Source: Emticicia agri (GTDB lineage Bacteria; Bacteroidota; Bacteroidia; Cytophagales; Spirosomataceae). Taken from it: a DNA stretch of 64,000 nucleotides. Where the stretch lies: positions 155,932-219,931 of the forward strand of contig NZ_SEWF01000006.1 in NCBI RefSeq assembly GCF_004168285.1. The letters are read 5' to 3'. The notes below the pieces were generated by a model. It searched no databases. It was not told the origin of the DNA and saw nothing but the letters and a program-made list of their open reading frames with translations. Positions 27,901 through 36,746 of the stretch are shown here, piece by piece. Numbering within the stretch: position 1 is the first letter of the stretch; each line of letters starts with the position of its first letter. The position numbers were made by a program, and so were the translations under genes.

Positions 27901-29871
27901 CCAAATTCGCCGATTACAGTAGAGGTAGATAGTCTGGATATTAAGCCTTTTGTTACCATAGCCACTATGGACTCAACACTGGCAGGGGGTAAACTGAACG
28001 GAGATTTCAAATTAGCTAATTACATGACGGCTTCTCCGGCCTTTACAGGTGATTTAGTGATTAATAATTTTACGCTTACGCAGATACCTATCGGGAATGT
28101 AGCCGTAAATGCCAATAACGAAACCGCCGACAGAATTGCCACAAAGGCTTCTATTACGAGCGATAAAAACGATATTCAGCTAACGGGCAATTATATCCTG
28201 AAACCGAAAGGCACACTTGATTTTGATGTGGACATCAAGAAGTTAGGTGCTGAAACCGTTCAGGCTTTCAGCTTTGGCCAACTAAAAAATGCCAAGGGGA
28301 ACCTGAGCGGAGGACTAACCTTAAAAGGTGAACCTACCAAACCTTTAATTAACGGCTCTCTCAAATTTGATGATGTATCTTTGAGCCTTACACAATTAGG
28401 GTCTAAATATATTTTCAATAACCAGACGCTGACTTTTGTTAATAGCGACATTAAGTTTAACAACTTTGTAGTAGCCGATACTTTAGGGCAAAAACTGACT
28501 GTAACCGGAAATCTTAATATTCAGAATATCCCTGATTTCAGTTATAAATTAGATGTAGATGCCCGCAACTTCATGGTATTAAACGGTAGCCGGAAAGACA
28601 ATGATTTCTTCTATGGCAAGGGCTTTATAGATGCCGACCTGAATGTAACAGGGGTAGGGGCAACGCCTTCTATTGATGGAAGTGTACACCTGAAAGAAGG
28701 CAGTGACATTACCGTAATTCTGCCTGATGATTCTATTGGTGAAACTGAAACAGATGGCATAGTTGAATTTATTAATGTGAAGAATCCGGCGGCTGCTGAT
28801 TCACTGGCAAAAGATAGTACTGCTTTAGCCACTAACTTTAGTGATGTAGCCTCTGAAATGGCACTGAATATTGAAGTGGACGATAAGTCTCAATTAACTA
28901 TTGTGATTGATGAGGTGAATGGAGACGCCTTGAAAATTAAAGGCAATGCCCAACTGAATACAGGTATTACGCCAAGTGGAGAGTTCTATATTTTTGGTTT
29001 GTATGAACTTACTTCGGGTCAGTATGATTTGACTTTTGAGGTACTCAAAAGACAATTTACCATAGAGAAAGGTAGCACCCTGTTATGGACAGGAGACCCA
29101 ATGAAGGCACAGATAGATATTACAGCGGCCTACTCACTGAATACTGAATTAACCTCTTTAAGCGATGAATCCAGAGCCAGGTATTATGGTAAAGTTCCGG
29201 TGAAAGTGTTGTTGAAAATGCAAGGAAACTTATCAAGCCCGGATATTAGCTTTGGTATTGTGTTAGATGAAAAAATAGCGTCAAGTGATGTAAAAAACTT
29301 TGTTGAGGAAAAAGGCTTATTCAAGCCTTTTGAACAAGACCAGATGGCTTTGAATAAAGAGGTGTTTTCTTTATTGATATTGAATCGTTTTTCAGGTCAG
29401 CAATCTTCCGATTTCTTCTCTGGTGCAGGTGCTGAGGCCATTGCACGGCAGAGTGTAAGTAAACTATTAACTGACCAGTTGAATGTATTAGCCGGAGATT
29501 TGATTAAAGGTGTAAAATTAGACTTCAATCTGAATTCAGATTTTTCAGCTGCTCAAGCGGGTGGTACGGGCGTAAGAACCGACCTGAATGTGGGTTTAAG
29601 TAAAGCCTTCCTGAACGACCGTTTAACGGTATCCGTGGGTCGCAACTTCCAGATTGAAAATACAACGGGCATACAAAAAAGCTCAACAGAAATTTTCGAT
29701 AACATTGCTTTAAACTATAACCTGACAAAAGACGGACGCTATCTGTTCAGAGCGTATCGCAAAAACGAATTCTTTATTCTTGACGGTTACGTACAGGAAA
29801 CAGGGGTGAGTTTTGCGGTTACGTTAAACTACGAAACATTTAAGGAATTATTCAGTAAACAGAAAAAATGA
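24907..29871 (+). CDS. tamB: Translocation and assembly module inner-membrane protein TamB
   Basis: The 1654-residue protein has one N-terminal membrane anchor at about residues 7-28 (FLWFIVGLLALVGLVIVFVQ) and then a very long, repetitive beta-rich chain with many GKLELEGDK- and LKGKANDLQVDASL-type strands, as expected for the periplasm-spanning AsmA-like/bridge-type lipid-transfer groove. The conserved DUF490/TamB domain occupies roughly the last 400 residues (SGEFYIFGLYELTSGQYDLT, DPMKAQIDITAAYSLN, LILNRFSGQQ, GVRTDLNVGLSKAFLNDRL). TamB proteins work in outer-membrane protein assembly and probably phospholipid transport. The stop overlaps the start of tamL by 4 bp (ATGA), so the two are translationally coupled. 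Confidence 0.93.
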   Translation: MMKRLARIFLWFIVGLLALVGLVIVFVQSPTGQDYLTKQAVTFLRKKLGTPVSVQKVRFRIPDWVTLEGVYVPDLKKDTLLAGKRLHVDLDMLGLLSNNVKLNQIELEGIRVNINRTLPDTVFNFNYILDAFMSKEPVDTTSSSDPFDISLKRVKLNNVKITYNDAIIGTDADMYVKDLSTEFKEFNIAKSQYHFANVNANGGSAKLRLYKSVKPSPVAPPTKVNPEVAAADTLDLNVGTVTLANFNWLMESEEDGLKNGVKIGKLELEGDKIYVNGQKVIFKKVALENTEAFVEMANKPQPTPAKKPAENSTDTGPGWAAIISNIEVNKVRLRYDDKYAPRQLKGLDYGHLDVNNLSLLLKNFVYSSTNISGQLAKSTFTEQSGLNLQSLTTNFTYGNKEIGLRNLFLKTPQTVIRDEVVMQYDTIADLSNNLGSVRVKMNIRQSQVAMKDVLLLVPDLAKNPTFRENQNDIIKADGIITGRVNNLAIPKLSITGFGATRVIAKGNITGLPDANKLGFNLDIDEVSTTKKDIIKLAGPGTIPESIEIPEKITVKGKLKGKANDLQVDASLNSDFGIAVFTGKLQNFVAGKNQAYDGKLTLEDFDAGKLIKQPENVGKLTLEVNAKGTGIDPKTMNASIDGTAKKAVLKGYEYNNLILKGDIHNQIANINANLDDPNADFKLVAKADLSQPYPAVEGNVSINNVDLKKLNLYAEDLKIKGDIKVDLTSTDPKNPIGTVSINQAVIETAGKVIPLDTTNLVIQNSPEGHNIVLKSPIATAEVEGNFDYTRLLDMVMTEVNKYFKIPDVPYTPVTEAYDISVKAKVNQHPIIQSFVPELTRLATVTLIAEIDNKKDTTLQATVLVPLVEYDSSVVRNANLKLYAIGDKATYNAGISEVNVSDFSIKRTSLNGEITNNTLTANVALKDSLNKDRFAFNTRVQSVEDKYRINLSNGGTLIDYKEWRSDSTGYIEYGKQGLLVKQFLLEQNGQKLLVNSTTNEPNSPITVEVDSLDIKPFVTIATMDSTLAGGKLNGDFKLANYMTASPAFTGDLVINNFTLTQIPIGNVAVNANNETADRIATKASITSDKNDIQLTGNYILKPKGTLDFDVDIKKLGAETVQAFSFGQLKNAKGNLSGGLTLKGEPTKPLINGSLKFDDVSLSLTQLGSKYIFNNQTLTFVNSDIKFNNFVVADTLGQKLTVTGNLNIQNIPDFSYKLDVDARNFMVLNGSRKDNDFFYGKGFIDADLNVTGVGATPSIDGSVHLKEGSDITVILPDDSIGETETDGIVEFINVKNPAAADSLAKDSTALATNFSDVASEMALNIEVDDKSQLTIVIDEVNGDALKIKGNAQLNTGITPSGEFYIFGLYELTSGQYDLTFEVLKRQFTIEKGSTLLWTGDPMKAQIDITAAYSLNTELTSLSDESRARYYGKVPVKVLLKMQGNLSSPDISFGIVLDEKIASSDVKNFVEEKGLFKPFEQDQMALNKEVFSLLILNRFSGQQSSDFFSGAGAEAIARQSVSKLLTDQLNVLAGDLIKGVKLDFNLNSDFSAAQAGGTGVRTDLNVGLSKAFLNDRLTVSVGRNFQIENTTGIQKSSTEIFDNIALNYNLTKDGRYLFRAYRKNEFFILDGYVQETGVSFAVTLNYETFKELFSKQKK

Positions 29872-32237
29872 GAGCAGCTAAATACATACTACTATTGAGC
29901 ATGATAGGCTTATGGAGCTGTTCGGTTACGAAGCATATACCGGCAGGAGAGAGTTTGTACACCGGAGCCGATATAAAAATCCAGACAGATTCTACCGTAA
30001 AAGTCAGTAAGATTGAGGCAAAGGCATTGGAAGGACAGATTGAGGAAATTATTAGACCCAAGCCTAATAGTACTATCTTCGGTTGGCCTTATAAAGTGTC
30101 ATTCTACTATTTATTCGGAGAACCTAAAAAGGAAAAAGGTTTCAAGAGTTTCTTCAGAAAACGATTCGGAGAGGCTCCTGTATTAGCCAATAGAAGAGCT
30201 GTTACGACCAGTTCGGCCATTATTGCCAATACACTTCAGAACGAAGGATATTTTCGTTCTACGGCTACCGGTGAACTGATAATTAAAGGAAAAAAAGCCA
30301 GAGGCCTTTATACAGCCTATCTTAAGCCGCGCTATACCATTAACGAGGTGCAATTTACTATCAAAGATAGTAGTATCTTTCAGAAGAGTTTCAGGCTTTC
30401 GGAGCGGAGAACCCTATTGCGGGAAAATAACCCTTACCGGTTTGAAGTAATTAAACTCGAACGTGAACGCATTGACCAGTTTCTGAAACGCAGAGGCTTC
30501 TATTTCTTCCGGCCTGATTACCTGATTGTGAAAGTAGATACGAACCTGAGCACCTACAAGGTAAATATGTATGTTGATATAAAACCTACTGTAAACCAGA
30601 CTTCACTGAAACAATACCGCATCAATGAAATATATGTAAACACCGATGCAACTGATACTACCAACAGAAATTACGTGCAGCAGGAATTTATGAAGATTTC
30701 AGACCTGAATCGTTCTTATAAACCACGTGTGTTTAATGATGCCATCGGTTTTCGTTCGGGTATGATTTACAGTAGTACTGTGCATGATGCTTCTTTATCA
30801 AGGTTGATTAACCTGCGTAATTTTAAATTTGTCAGAAATCGTTTTGAGTTGGTGCCACGTTCAGACTCTGCACTGATAGATGTGCATTATGACATGACCC
30901 CACTGAAAAAGAAAGCCCTCCGTTCTGAAATCTCAGGTGCTTCCAAATCTAATGGTTTAGTCGGTTTTCAGATAGGAATTAACTGGTCGAACAGAAATAT
31001 GTTCAGAGGAGCCGAGATATTGAACATAGGTGCCAACATTGGAACAGATATTCAGGTAAGCGGGAGGAAACAAACAAATCTGAATAATTTCCGCAGGTAT
31101 AAGGCTACTATTGACTTAACTTTTCCAAGATTTGTATTCCCTTTTTACAGAATCAATCCGGCACGCAATCAGGCTTTACCTAAAACAAACCTGAATTTAG
31201 CTTATGGCTGGTTACAACAAAGAGGAGTGGCCTATAACGATGATAGCACAACGTATGCTTATACCCAATATGTACTGACTTCTATTGAAGGCTCATGGGG
31301 CTATGAGTGGCGACCTAACCCAAGAGTGCTCCATACCTTGACCCCATTGTATGCCAATGTATTGAAGCCTAAGAATATCAGTGAAGAGTTTGTTGAAATG
31401 ATTTTTAATAGTACCAACCCTAATGATATTGTTCGCTATATAGAAATATTAAAAAACCAATTGATATTAGGCGGGCAATATCAGATTACTTATACACCAC
31501 AACAAACAAATAACAAGCGCCATTTCCTTTATATGTCGGGTGGAATAGATGTAGCCGGAAATTTAGGGAGTTTATTTGCCAAGAAGGGTTCTGATGAAAC
31601 TTCGCCCAAAACACTTTTTGGTATAGCCTATTCCCAGTTTGTACGGTTAGATGGTGAAATCAGATATTATTACGATATATCGCCAAGTCTGCGTATTGCT
31701 AACCGGTTAATGGTAGGCTATGGTATTCCTTATGGTAATTCGAACGAACTACCACAAATTAAGCAATATTTTGTAGGAGGTAGCAATAGTCTGCGAGGAT
31801 TCAGGGCACGTTCGGTAGGGCCGGGTGCTTTTTATGCCGACTCACTCACGGTATCTATCTTTGGTTATCGCTCGTTTGGTGATATCAGATTAGAAGGAAA
31901 CACAGAGTTAAGATATAAAGCAACTGACTACATTAATTTAGCCCTCTTTGTTGATGCAGGAAACGTATGGCTGAAAAAGTATAACCCCAATACCTCATTT
32001 TATGATGCAGGAGCTCAGTTCGGTAAAGACTTTTATAAACAATTGGCTGTAGGGGGCGGGATTGGACTTCGCCTGGATTTCAGTTATATCAAACTCCGTT
32101 TTGATTTAGCAACGCCATTCCGTAAACCCTGGTTACCAGAGGGAGAGCGATGGGTATTTAAAGATATTTCCATCTCAAGAAAAGCCTGGCGGCAGGAAAA
32201 CCTGATTCTGAATATTGCAGTAGATTATCCGTTTTAA
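29868..32237 (+). CDS. tamL: TamL, lipoprotein variant of TamA (BamA superfamily)
   Basis: The 789-residue protein has a lipoprotein signal with the lipobox LWSC at residues 16-19, which marks the Bacteroidota TamL type as opposed to TamA of Proteobacteria. POTRA-like domains fill about 100-330 (AIIANTLQNEGYFRSTATGE, RERIDQFLKRRGFYFF, YSSTVHDASLSRLINLRNFK). The C-terminal Omp85 barrel spans about 400-789 and contains FVGGSNSLRGFRARSVGPG, the lid-lock (V/I)RGF motif, and FVDAGNVW. It partners TamB at the outer membrane. The lipid anchor on a barrel protein is unusual in general but normal for this group. Confidence 0.92.
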   Translation: MRAAKYILLLSMIGLWSCSVTKHIPAGESLYTGADIKIQTDSTVKVSKIEAKALEGQIEEIIRPKPNSTIFGWPYKVSFYYLFGEPKKEKGFKSFFRKRFGEAPVLANRRAVTTSSAIIANTLQNEGYFRSTATGELIIKGKKARGLYTAYLKPRYTINEVQFTIKDSSIFQKSFRLSERRTLLRENNPYRFEVIKLERERIDQFLKRRGFYFFRPDYLIVKVDTNLSTYKVNMYVDIKPTVNQTSLKQYRINEIYVNTDATDTTNRNYVQQEFMKISDLNRSYKPRVFNDAIGFRSGMIYSSTVHDASLSRLINLRNFKFVRNRFELVPRSDSALIDVHYDMTPLKKKALRSEISGASKSNGLVGFQIGINWSNRNMFRGAEILNIGANIGTDIQVSGRKQTNLNNFRRYKATIDLTFPRFVFPFYRINPARNQALPKTNLNLAYGWLQQRGVAYNDDSTTYAYTQYVLTSIEGSWGYEWRPNPRVLHTLTPLYANVLKPKNISEEFVEMIFNSTNPNDIVRYIEILKNQLILGGQYQITYTPQQTNNKRHFLYMSGGIDVAGNLGSLFAKKGSDETSPKTLFGIAYSQFVRLDGEIRYYYDISPSLRIANRLMVGYGIPYGNSNELPQIKQYFVGGSNSLRGFRARSVGPGAFYADSLTVSIFGYRSFGDIRLEGNTELRYKATDYINLALFVDAGNVWLKKYNPNTSFYDAGAQFGKDFYKQLAVGGGIGLRLDFSYIKLRFDLATPFRKPWLPEGERWVFKDISISRKAWRQENLILNIAVDYPF

Positions 32238-32292
32238 GGAGTGTTGATTATGAGTTTTTAAATATGTCCATAATGGCATGGTTGGAAGGTTT

Positions 32293-32430
32293 CAGCGAAT
32301 AGAATTCGCCGTCTAAATTAACAAAGGAATTTTTTATATACGGTGCCGGACTTAAGTCCGCACATGTAAGATGACATTACCATTGTTATCTTAGACGGCG
32401 ACCGCACGGCGGACCGTTTCAGTCGCTGAC
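32293..32430. repeat. Palindromic MITE-like element, copy 2
   Basis: The left end CAGCGAATAGAATTCGCCGT and the following CTAA...AACAAAGG match copy 1 at 4581. The right end contains TAACAATGG-type and GTCTAA-type blocks inverted (TTATCTTAGACGGCGACCGC), then extra GC-rich bases before CAGTCGCTG. The central palindrome CGGACTTAAGTCCG is at 32347-32360. Confidence 0.75.
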
Positions 32431-32474
32431 ACTTTAATATAAAGCCGATTTTATATCCACCCACAACAAACACA

Positions 32475-32513
32475 AAAAAGCGTTGCACTCAATCATAGAA
32501 TGCAACGCTTTTT
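32475..32513. terminator. Terminator shared by rpoZ and tamL
   Basis: A perfect 13-bp stem AAAAAGCGTTGCA / TGCAACGCTTTTT with a 13-nt loop sits between the convergent stops of tamL and rpoZ, with A/T runs on both sides. Confidence 0.85.
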
Positions 32514-32532
32514 ATATGGGCATAAGACAAGT

Positions 32533-32838
32533 TTATTCTTCGTCTCTCCAACGATATTCTACTTTCTCTTCTGTAAATTCGTCCAAGGCAATAGAAGTTG
32601 GTTTTGGCTGACGCTCATAGAAACGTGAGATTTCGATTTGCTCACGGTTTTCAAAAATTTCTTCTAAATTGTCGATATTCGAAGCAAATTCTGCTAATTT
32701 TTGCGTTAGTTCTTCTTTGGTCTTAACAGCCACCTGTTTCGCACGTTGCGAAACAATAAATACAGACTCATAAACATTACCCGTTTTGGCGGCAAGTTTA
32801 TCTACGTCTCTTGTTACTATTGAAGGATTTACTGCCAT
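32533..32838 (-). CDS. rpoZ: RNA polymerase omega subunit
   Basis: The 101-residue protein has the Bacteroidota omega layout: a TRDVDKLAAKTGNVYESVFI helix matching the conserved omega N-terminus, RAKQVAVKTKEELTQKL, then an acidic tail VEYRWRDEE. Omega helps assemble and stabilise beta-prime. It lies 91 bp downstream of bamD on the same strand. In many relatives coaBC and the DUF4835 gene follow directly; here the next DNA is a terminator, a palindromic element and the opposite-strand tam genes. Confidence 0.92.
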   Translation of the reverse strand: MAVNPSIVTRDVDKLAAKTGNVYESVFIVSQRAKQVAVKTKEELTQKLAEFASNIDNLEEIFENREQIEISRFYERQPKPTSIALDEFTEEKVEYRWRDEE

Positions 32839-32929
32839 AATATAAAAACCCCGGCCTCTGGAGGGGTATGGTGTTTATGTGTAATGATAGCAGATAAGTG
32901 AGTCCTGTTAGAGGCGCCGGACTTTTGGC

Positions 32930-33829
32930 TTATCCTTTGGTTGCAGTATCAGCCTTTGCGGCTTCGGCTGCTTGTTTTGCTTTTAATTCTTTTAATTCCT
33001 GTTCCTGTTTAGCCAGACGTTCCAACTCTTTATTGGCACCATCATAGGCTTTTTGAGCTTGTTTAATGTATTTGCTCTTCGGATAGGCATCTATAAATGC
33101 TTCATAGAATTTCAAAACATCTAAGAAACGTTCTTTCTGTTTATTCTCAAAACTCACCATTGCGTAATCATATTGTGACTGCACTTTCAGATAAGATAAT
33201 TCTTCGTTATACTGCGAATCAGGAAAATCTTTCTGGAAATTATCTATGGTTACTACGGCGGCTTTAAAGTTTACAATAGTTACCCCACTGGTTTTGTAAT
33301 ACAACTTGGCCTTTTCGTAGGCTTTTTCTTCTAACCGATGTCTTAAATCGAGCAGGTGTTCATTACAGTTCTGTGCGTATTTACTGTCCGGAAAACTATT
33401 AATAAATGTCTGTAAAGCATCAATCGCTGTCAGGGTATTCGTCTGGTCAAGGTTATAGTTCGGAGAATCCTTATAGGTCGAATACGCATACATATAAAAT
33501 GCTTCCTCAGCCATCGGACTATTCGCATACGTTGCATAAAAGCTCTTGAATAAATAAGAACTCATGCTGTATTGCTTTTGCTGAAACTGGGCATAAGCAT
33601 TATAAAACTGTGCATTTTCCGCCAGTGAATCTCCCTTCAATAACGGTATAATTTCCTCAAAAAGCAGACCAGCTTTGTAATAGTCTCCCTTTTTATAGTA
33701 TTCGTTGGCCGCAGCGTATTTTTCTTCGGTTGTACCTTTTTTCTGCAATCTGGCAAACTTAGCCGAACAAGCCGATGACAATACAATAACGACAAACAAA
33801 AGGGCGGTATATGGTCTTTTCAAAAACAT
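32930..33829 (-). CDS. bamD: Outer membrane assembly lipoprotein BamD
   Basis: The 299-residue lipoprotein has a lipobox SSAC (Cys at about 21) and five TPR-type helical pairs (ANEYYKKGDYYKAGLLFEEI, YNAYAQFQQKQYSMSSYLFK, AIDALQTFINSFPDSKYAQN, FQKDFPDSQYNEELSYLKVQ, FYEAFIDAYPKSKYIKQAQK), then a coiled-coil-like Lys/Glu/Ala-rich tail. BamD is the essential lipoprotein partner of BamA. A full -7 element lies only 6 bp before the ATG (33835-33842), so the message may be leaderless or nearly so. First gene of a bamD-rpoZ unit. Confidence 0.92.
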   Translation of the reverse strand: MFLKRPYTALLFVVIVLSSACSAKFARLQKKGTTEEKYAAANEYYKKGDYYKAGLLFEEIIPLLKGDSLAENAQFYNAYAQFQQKQYSMSSYLFKSFYATYANSPMAEEAFYMYAYSTYKDSPNYNLDQTNTLTAIDALQTFINSFPDSKYAQNCNEHLLDLRHRLEEKAYEKAKLYYKTSGVTIVNFKAAVVTIDNFQKDFPDSQYNEELSYLKVQSQYDYAMVSFENKQKERFLDVLKFYEAFIDAYPKSKYIKQAQKAYDGANKELERLAKQEQELKELKAKQAAEAAKADTATKG

Positions 33830-33834
33830 GGGTG

Positions 33835-33842
33835 CAAAGATA
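33835..33842 (-). promoter_or_regulatory. -7 element (TATCTTTG) abutting the bamD start
   Basis: On the minus strand TATCTTTG is followed by CACCC and then the bamD ATG. A transcript from here would begin at or within a few bases of the start codon. A -33 TTG is not clear (CTG at about 33862). Confidence 0.5.
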
Positions 33843-33902
33843 ATAAAAAATATATGCTTTCAGAACGAAAAATTCAGCATAATTATTCTTTATTAAGAAT
33901 TT

Positions 33903-35195
33903 TTAAGACATTATTTCTCTCAGACTCTCTTCATTGGCCTGTAAAATGGCCTGAATATGCTCGTCGGTAAGGGCAGTGGATAAGAAAAGTGCTTCGTACT
34001 GTGACGGAGCCAGATAAACGCCTCTATTCAACATAGCATGGAAATACTTACCGAATCGTGGAATATCGGAAGTTTTAGCGGTCTCAAAATCAACTACAGG
34101 CGTATCGGTAAAGAATAAACTATACATCGACCCGATATGGTTAATCTGGTAGTTTAACTGCAATTTTTTCAATATTTCTCTTATACCACTTACCAGTTTT
34201 TCTCCGGTTTTTTCCAGTGTAGTATATACTTCAGGGTGCTCGTTCAGATAGGTAAGCATAGCATAGCCTGCCGCCATCGCTATCGGATTGCCCGATAAAG
34301 TACCTGCCTGATACACAGGGCCTTGGGGAGATACACAGTCCATAATTTCTTTACGCCCACCATAAGCACCCACAGGCATACCTCCACCAATAATTTTACC
34401 AAGGGTTGTCAAATCAGGCATAATATTGAAACGCTCCTGTGCGCCACCTTTAGCCAGACGAAAACCTGTCATTACTTCATCAAAAATCAACACAATTCCT
34501 TCTTTGGTACACAGTTCACGCAGGTTTTCAAGAAAGCCTTCCTGCGGTAGTACAGTACCCATATTGCCTACTACGGGTTCTAATATTAAAGCGGCAATCT
34601 GGTTCTTGTTGGCATCAACCAATTGCTGTACGGCTGCAAGATTATTAAATGGGGCTGTAAGGGTATCATTTGCTACGCCTTTGGTTACACCCGGACTATC
34701 AGGTACGCCCATAGTTACTGCTCCACTACCTGCGGCAATCAGAAACGAATCGCCATGCCCGTGATAACAGCCTTCAAACTTGATAATTTTATCCCGTCCT
34801 GTAAACCCGCGGGCTACCCGGATAGCCGCCATTGTAGCTTCTGTTCCGGAGTTGACCATTCTTACTTTTTCGATAGAAGGTACCATGTCGATAATCAGTT
34901 CAGCCATTTCTACCTCTTTGCGGGTTGGTGCACCAAATGAAAAAGAGTGCTGAATGGCTGCTTTTACAGCTTCTTCAACAGGGGCATAGGCATGGCCTAA
35001 TATCATAGGCCCCCACGAGTTAATGAGCTCGATGTATTGATTGTCGTCTTCGTCATAAATATAGGCGCCTTTTGCTTTTTTAATAAAGATAGGATTACCC
35101 CCTACCGATTTAAACGCTCTCACAGGAGAATTAACCCCTCCCGGAATATAGTTTTTGGCTTTAGCAAAAAGGGCTTCACTTGTAGTATGTATCAT
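33903..35195 (-). CDS. hemL: Glutamate-1-semialdehyde 2,1-aminomutase
   Basis: The 430-residue PLP enzyme makes 5-aminolevulinate from glutamate-1-semialdehyde, so haem synthesis here starts by the C5 route. Visible features are NYIPGGVNSPVRAFKSVGG at 15-33, INSWGPMILGH at 58-68, RMVNSGTEATMAAIRVARG at 112-130, IFDEVMTGFR at 237-246 and the PLP lysine in LTTLGKIIGGGMPVGAYGG (K267). Length is standard. It is a single gene, 73 bp upstream of bamD on the same strand; hemF is elsewhere in the window. Confidence 0.96.
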   Translation of the reverse strand: MIHTTSEALFAKAKNYIPGGVNSPVRAFKSVGGNPIFIKKAKGAYIYDEDDNQYIELINSWGPMILGHAYAPVEEAVKAAIQHSFSFGAPTRKEVEMAELIIDMVPSIEKVRMVNSGTEATMAAIRVARGFTGRDKIIKFEGCYHGHGDSFLIAAGSGAVTMGVPDSPGVTKGVANDTLTAPFNNLAAVQQLVDANKNQIAALILEPVVGNMGTVLPQEGFLENLRELCTKEGIVLIFDEVMTGFRLAKGGAQERFNIMPDLTTLGKIIGGGMPVGAYGGRKEIMDCVSPQGPVYQAGTLSGNPIAMAAGYAMLTYLNEHPEVYTTLEKTGEKLVSGIREILKKLQLNYQINHIGSMYSLFFTDTPVVDFETAKTSDIPRFGKYFHAMLNRGVYLAPSQYEALFLSTALTDEHIQAILQANEESLREIMS

Positions 35196-35582
35196 TGAAT
35201 GAGGTATTTTTTATTTCAGACAGGCCGCAAAGTTCGTGAAGAATTGGGAATGAAGCAATGAGAATAGTAAAGGAATGAATTGATTCTTTATAGGATAAGA
35301 TTTACAAGTATAAATCTGTAGGCACCATAGAATTAATACCTGATGTGAAATAAGCTCATTGATAAATAAAAGACCTCTGACATTTAAAACCAGTCGTAAA
35401 TAGGAATAGATTTATCAGCTATTCTCTTCATGGATTTACTTATCATAGGAGTAAAAAGTGCTTTTATTGAATTTTATCGGCATTTTGCATGGTCTTGTCT
35501 TGAAAGATGCCATTCTTCTACCGGAATTTTATCTTTTTCATTATCTTGCATAAAACATTTATAAACTCCCTAAGATAAATTA
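35196..35582. other. 387-bp intergenic region, no gene seen
   Basis: This stretch separates the divergent hemL and amidohydrolase genes. No reading frame of useful length, strong hairpin or full TAnnTTTG element was found; TTATCTTG at about 35542 is a weak -7-like match 35 bp before the amidohydrolase start. Confidence 0.5.
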
Positions 35583-36725
35583 ATGAAAAAGTTTGCATTG
35601 GCCGCCACTGTTCTATTGACTACCAGCCATTTATACGCTCAACAAATAAAAATCGGCGACAACGCCGGAGCCGTTACTTTTGAAGAATACGAGCCAAAAT
35701 CTACCCTTGTTGTTCCGGGTAAGGCAATTACACGTGCTAAATTCCCTTTTATAGATATTCATAACCATCAATGGGAATTGAACAGCAAAGAAGACCTGAA
35801 TAAGTTGATTACCGAAATGGATAAAATGAATATGGGTCTTATGGTAAATTTAAGTGGACGAGGGTTTAATCAGGATGAAGCCAGAAGTACAGCAGGACTG
35901 GTAAAGCAGATAGAAACGGTAAAATCTTATTACCCGACCCGTTTTGCCATTTTTACTAATATTGATTTCTCTAAAATAGGTGACCCTGACTGGACAGCCA
36001 AAGCGGTGAAAACTTTAGAAGACGATGTGAAACTTCGGGGTGCCAAAGGTCTGAAAATCTACAAAAGCCTTGGATTTAGTGTAAAAGATAATGGCAAATT
36101 AGTACCTGTAGATGATGCTCGTATTGACCCTGTCTGGAAAAAAGCGGGTGAGCTGGGTATTCCGGTTTTGATTCATACGGCTGACCCTTCTTCTTTCTGG
36201 GACCCACTCAATGCCCAGAATGAACGTTGGTTAGAGCTGAAAACTCATCCGGGTCGTAAACGTAATGCGGCAGAAGGCAAAGATTATACCTGGGAACAAT
36301 TGATTGAACAACAACACAATGTTTTTAGAAAAAATCCTAAAACTATCTTTATTAATGCCCACATGGGTTGGTATCCAAACAATTTAGCAAAATTAGATAG
36401 CCTGATGGACGCATTCCCGAATATGTATGCCGAAATCGGGGCGGTAATTGCCGAGTTGGGTCGCCAGCCACGTACAGCCAAGAAATTTTTTGAAAAACGT
36501 CAGGATCGTATTCTATTCGGTAAAGACTCGTGGGTACCTGACGAATACCAGACGTATTTCCGTGTATTAGAATCAGAAGATGAGTATTTCCCTTATCACA
36601 AAAAATACCATGCGTATTGGAAAATGTATGGTTTAGGGCTATCAGACGAAGTGTTGAAGAAAGTGTATTATAAGAACGCATTGAAAATTGTGCCGGGTCT
36701 CGACAAGAGCCAGTTCCCCAAGTAA
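35583..36725 (+). CDS. Exported amidohydrolase family protein
   Basis: The 380-residue protein has a signal peptide (MKKFALAATVLLTTSHLYAQ) and a metal-dependent TIM-barrel hydrolase domain of the amidohydrolase-2 type (PF04909-like). The metal ligands visible are the DIHNHQW strand at about 57-63, IPVLIHTADP, IFINAHMGWYPN and FGKDSWVPDEY. Enzymes of this group hydrolyse or decarboxylate diverse aromatic and amide substrates, and the substrate here is not known. The next gene, an M20-type amidohydrolase, starts 21 bp after the stop, so both are probably cotranscribed. Confidence 0.87.
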   Translation: MKKFALAATVLLTTSHLYAQQIKIGDNAGAVTFEEYEPKSTLVVPGKAITRAKFPFIDIHNHQWELNSKEDLNKLITEMDKMNMGLMVNLSGRGFNQDEARSTAGLVKQIETVKSYYPTRFAIFTNIDFSKIGDPDWTAKAVKTLEDDVKLRGAKGLKIYKSLGFSVKDNGKLVPVDDARIDPVWKKAGELGIPVLIHTADPSSFWDPLNAQNERWLELKTHPGRKRNAAEGKDYTWEQLIEQQHNVFRKNPKTIFINAHMGWYPNNLAKLDSLMDAFPNMYAEIGAVIAELGRQPRTAKKFFEKRQDRILFGKDSWVPDEYQTYFRVLESEDEYFPYHKKYHAYWKMYGLGLSDEVLKKVYYKNALKIVPGLDKSQFPK

Positions 36726-36746
36726 ACCTAAACTAAACATACTGTC

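Noticed and set aside
9765..35195. Haem biosynthesis cluster
   Set aside because: hemF and hemL are both present but 23 kb apart on different strands with unrelated genes between, so they are not an operon.
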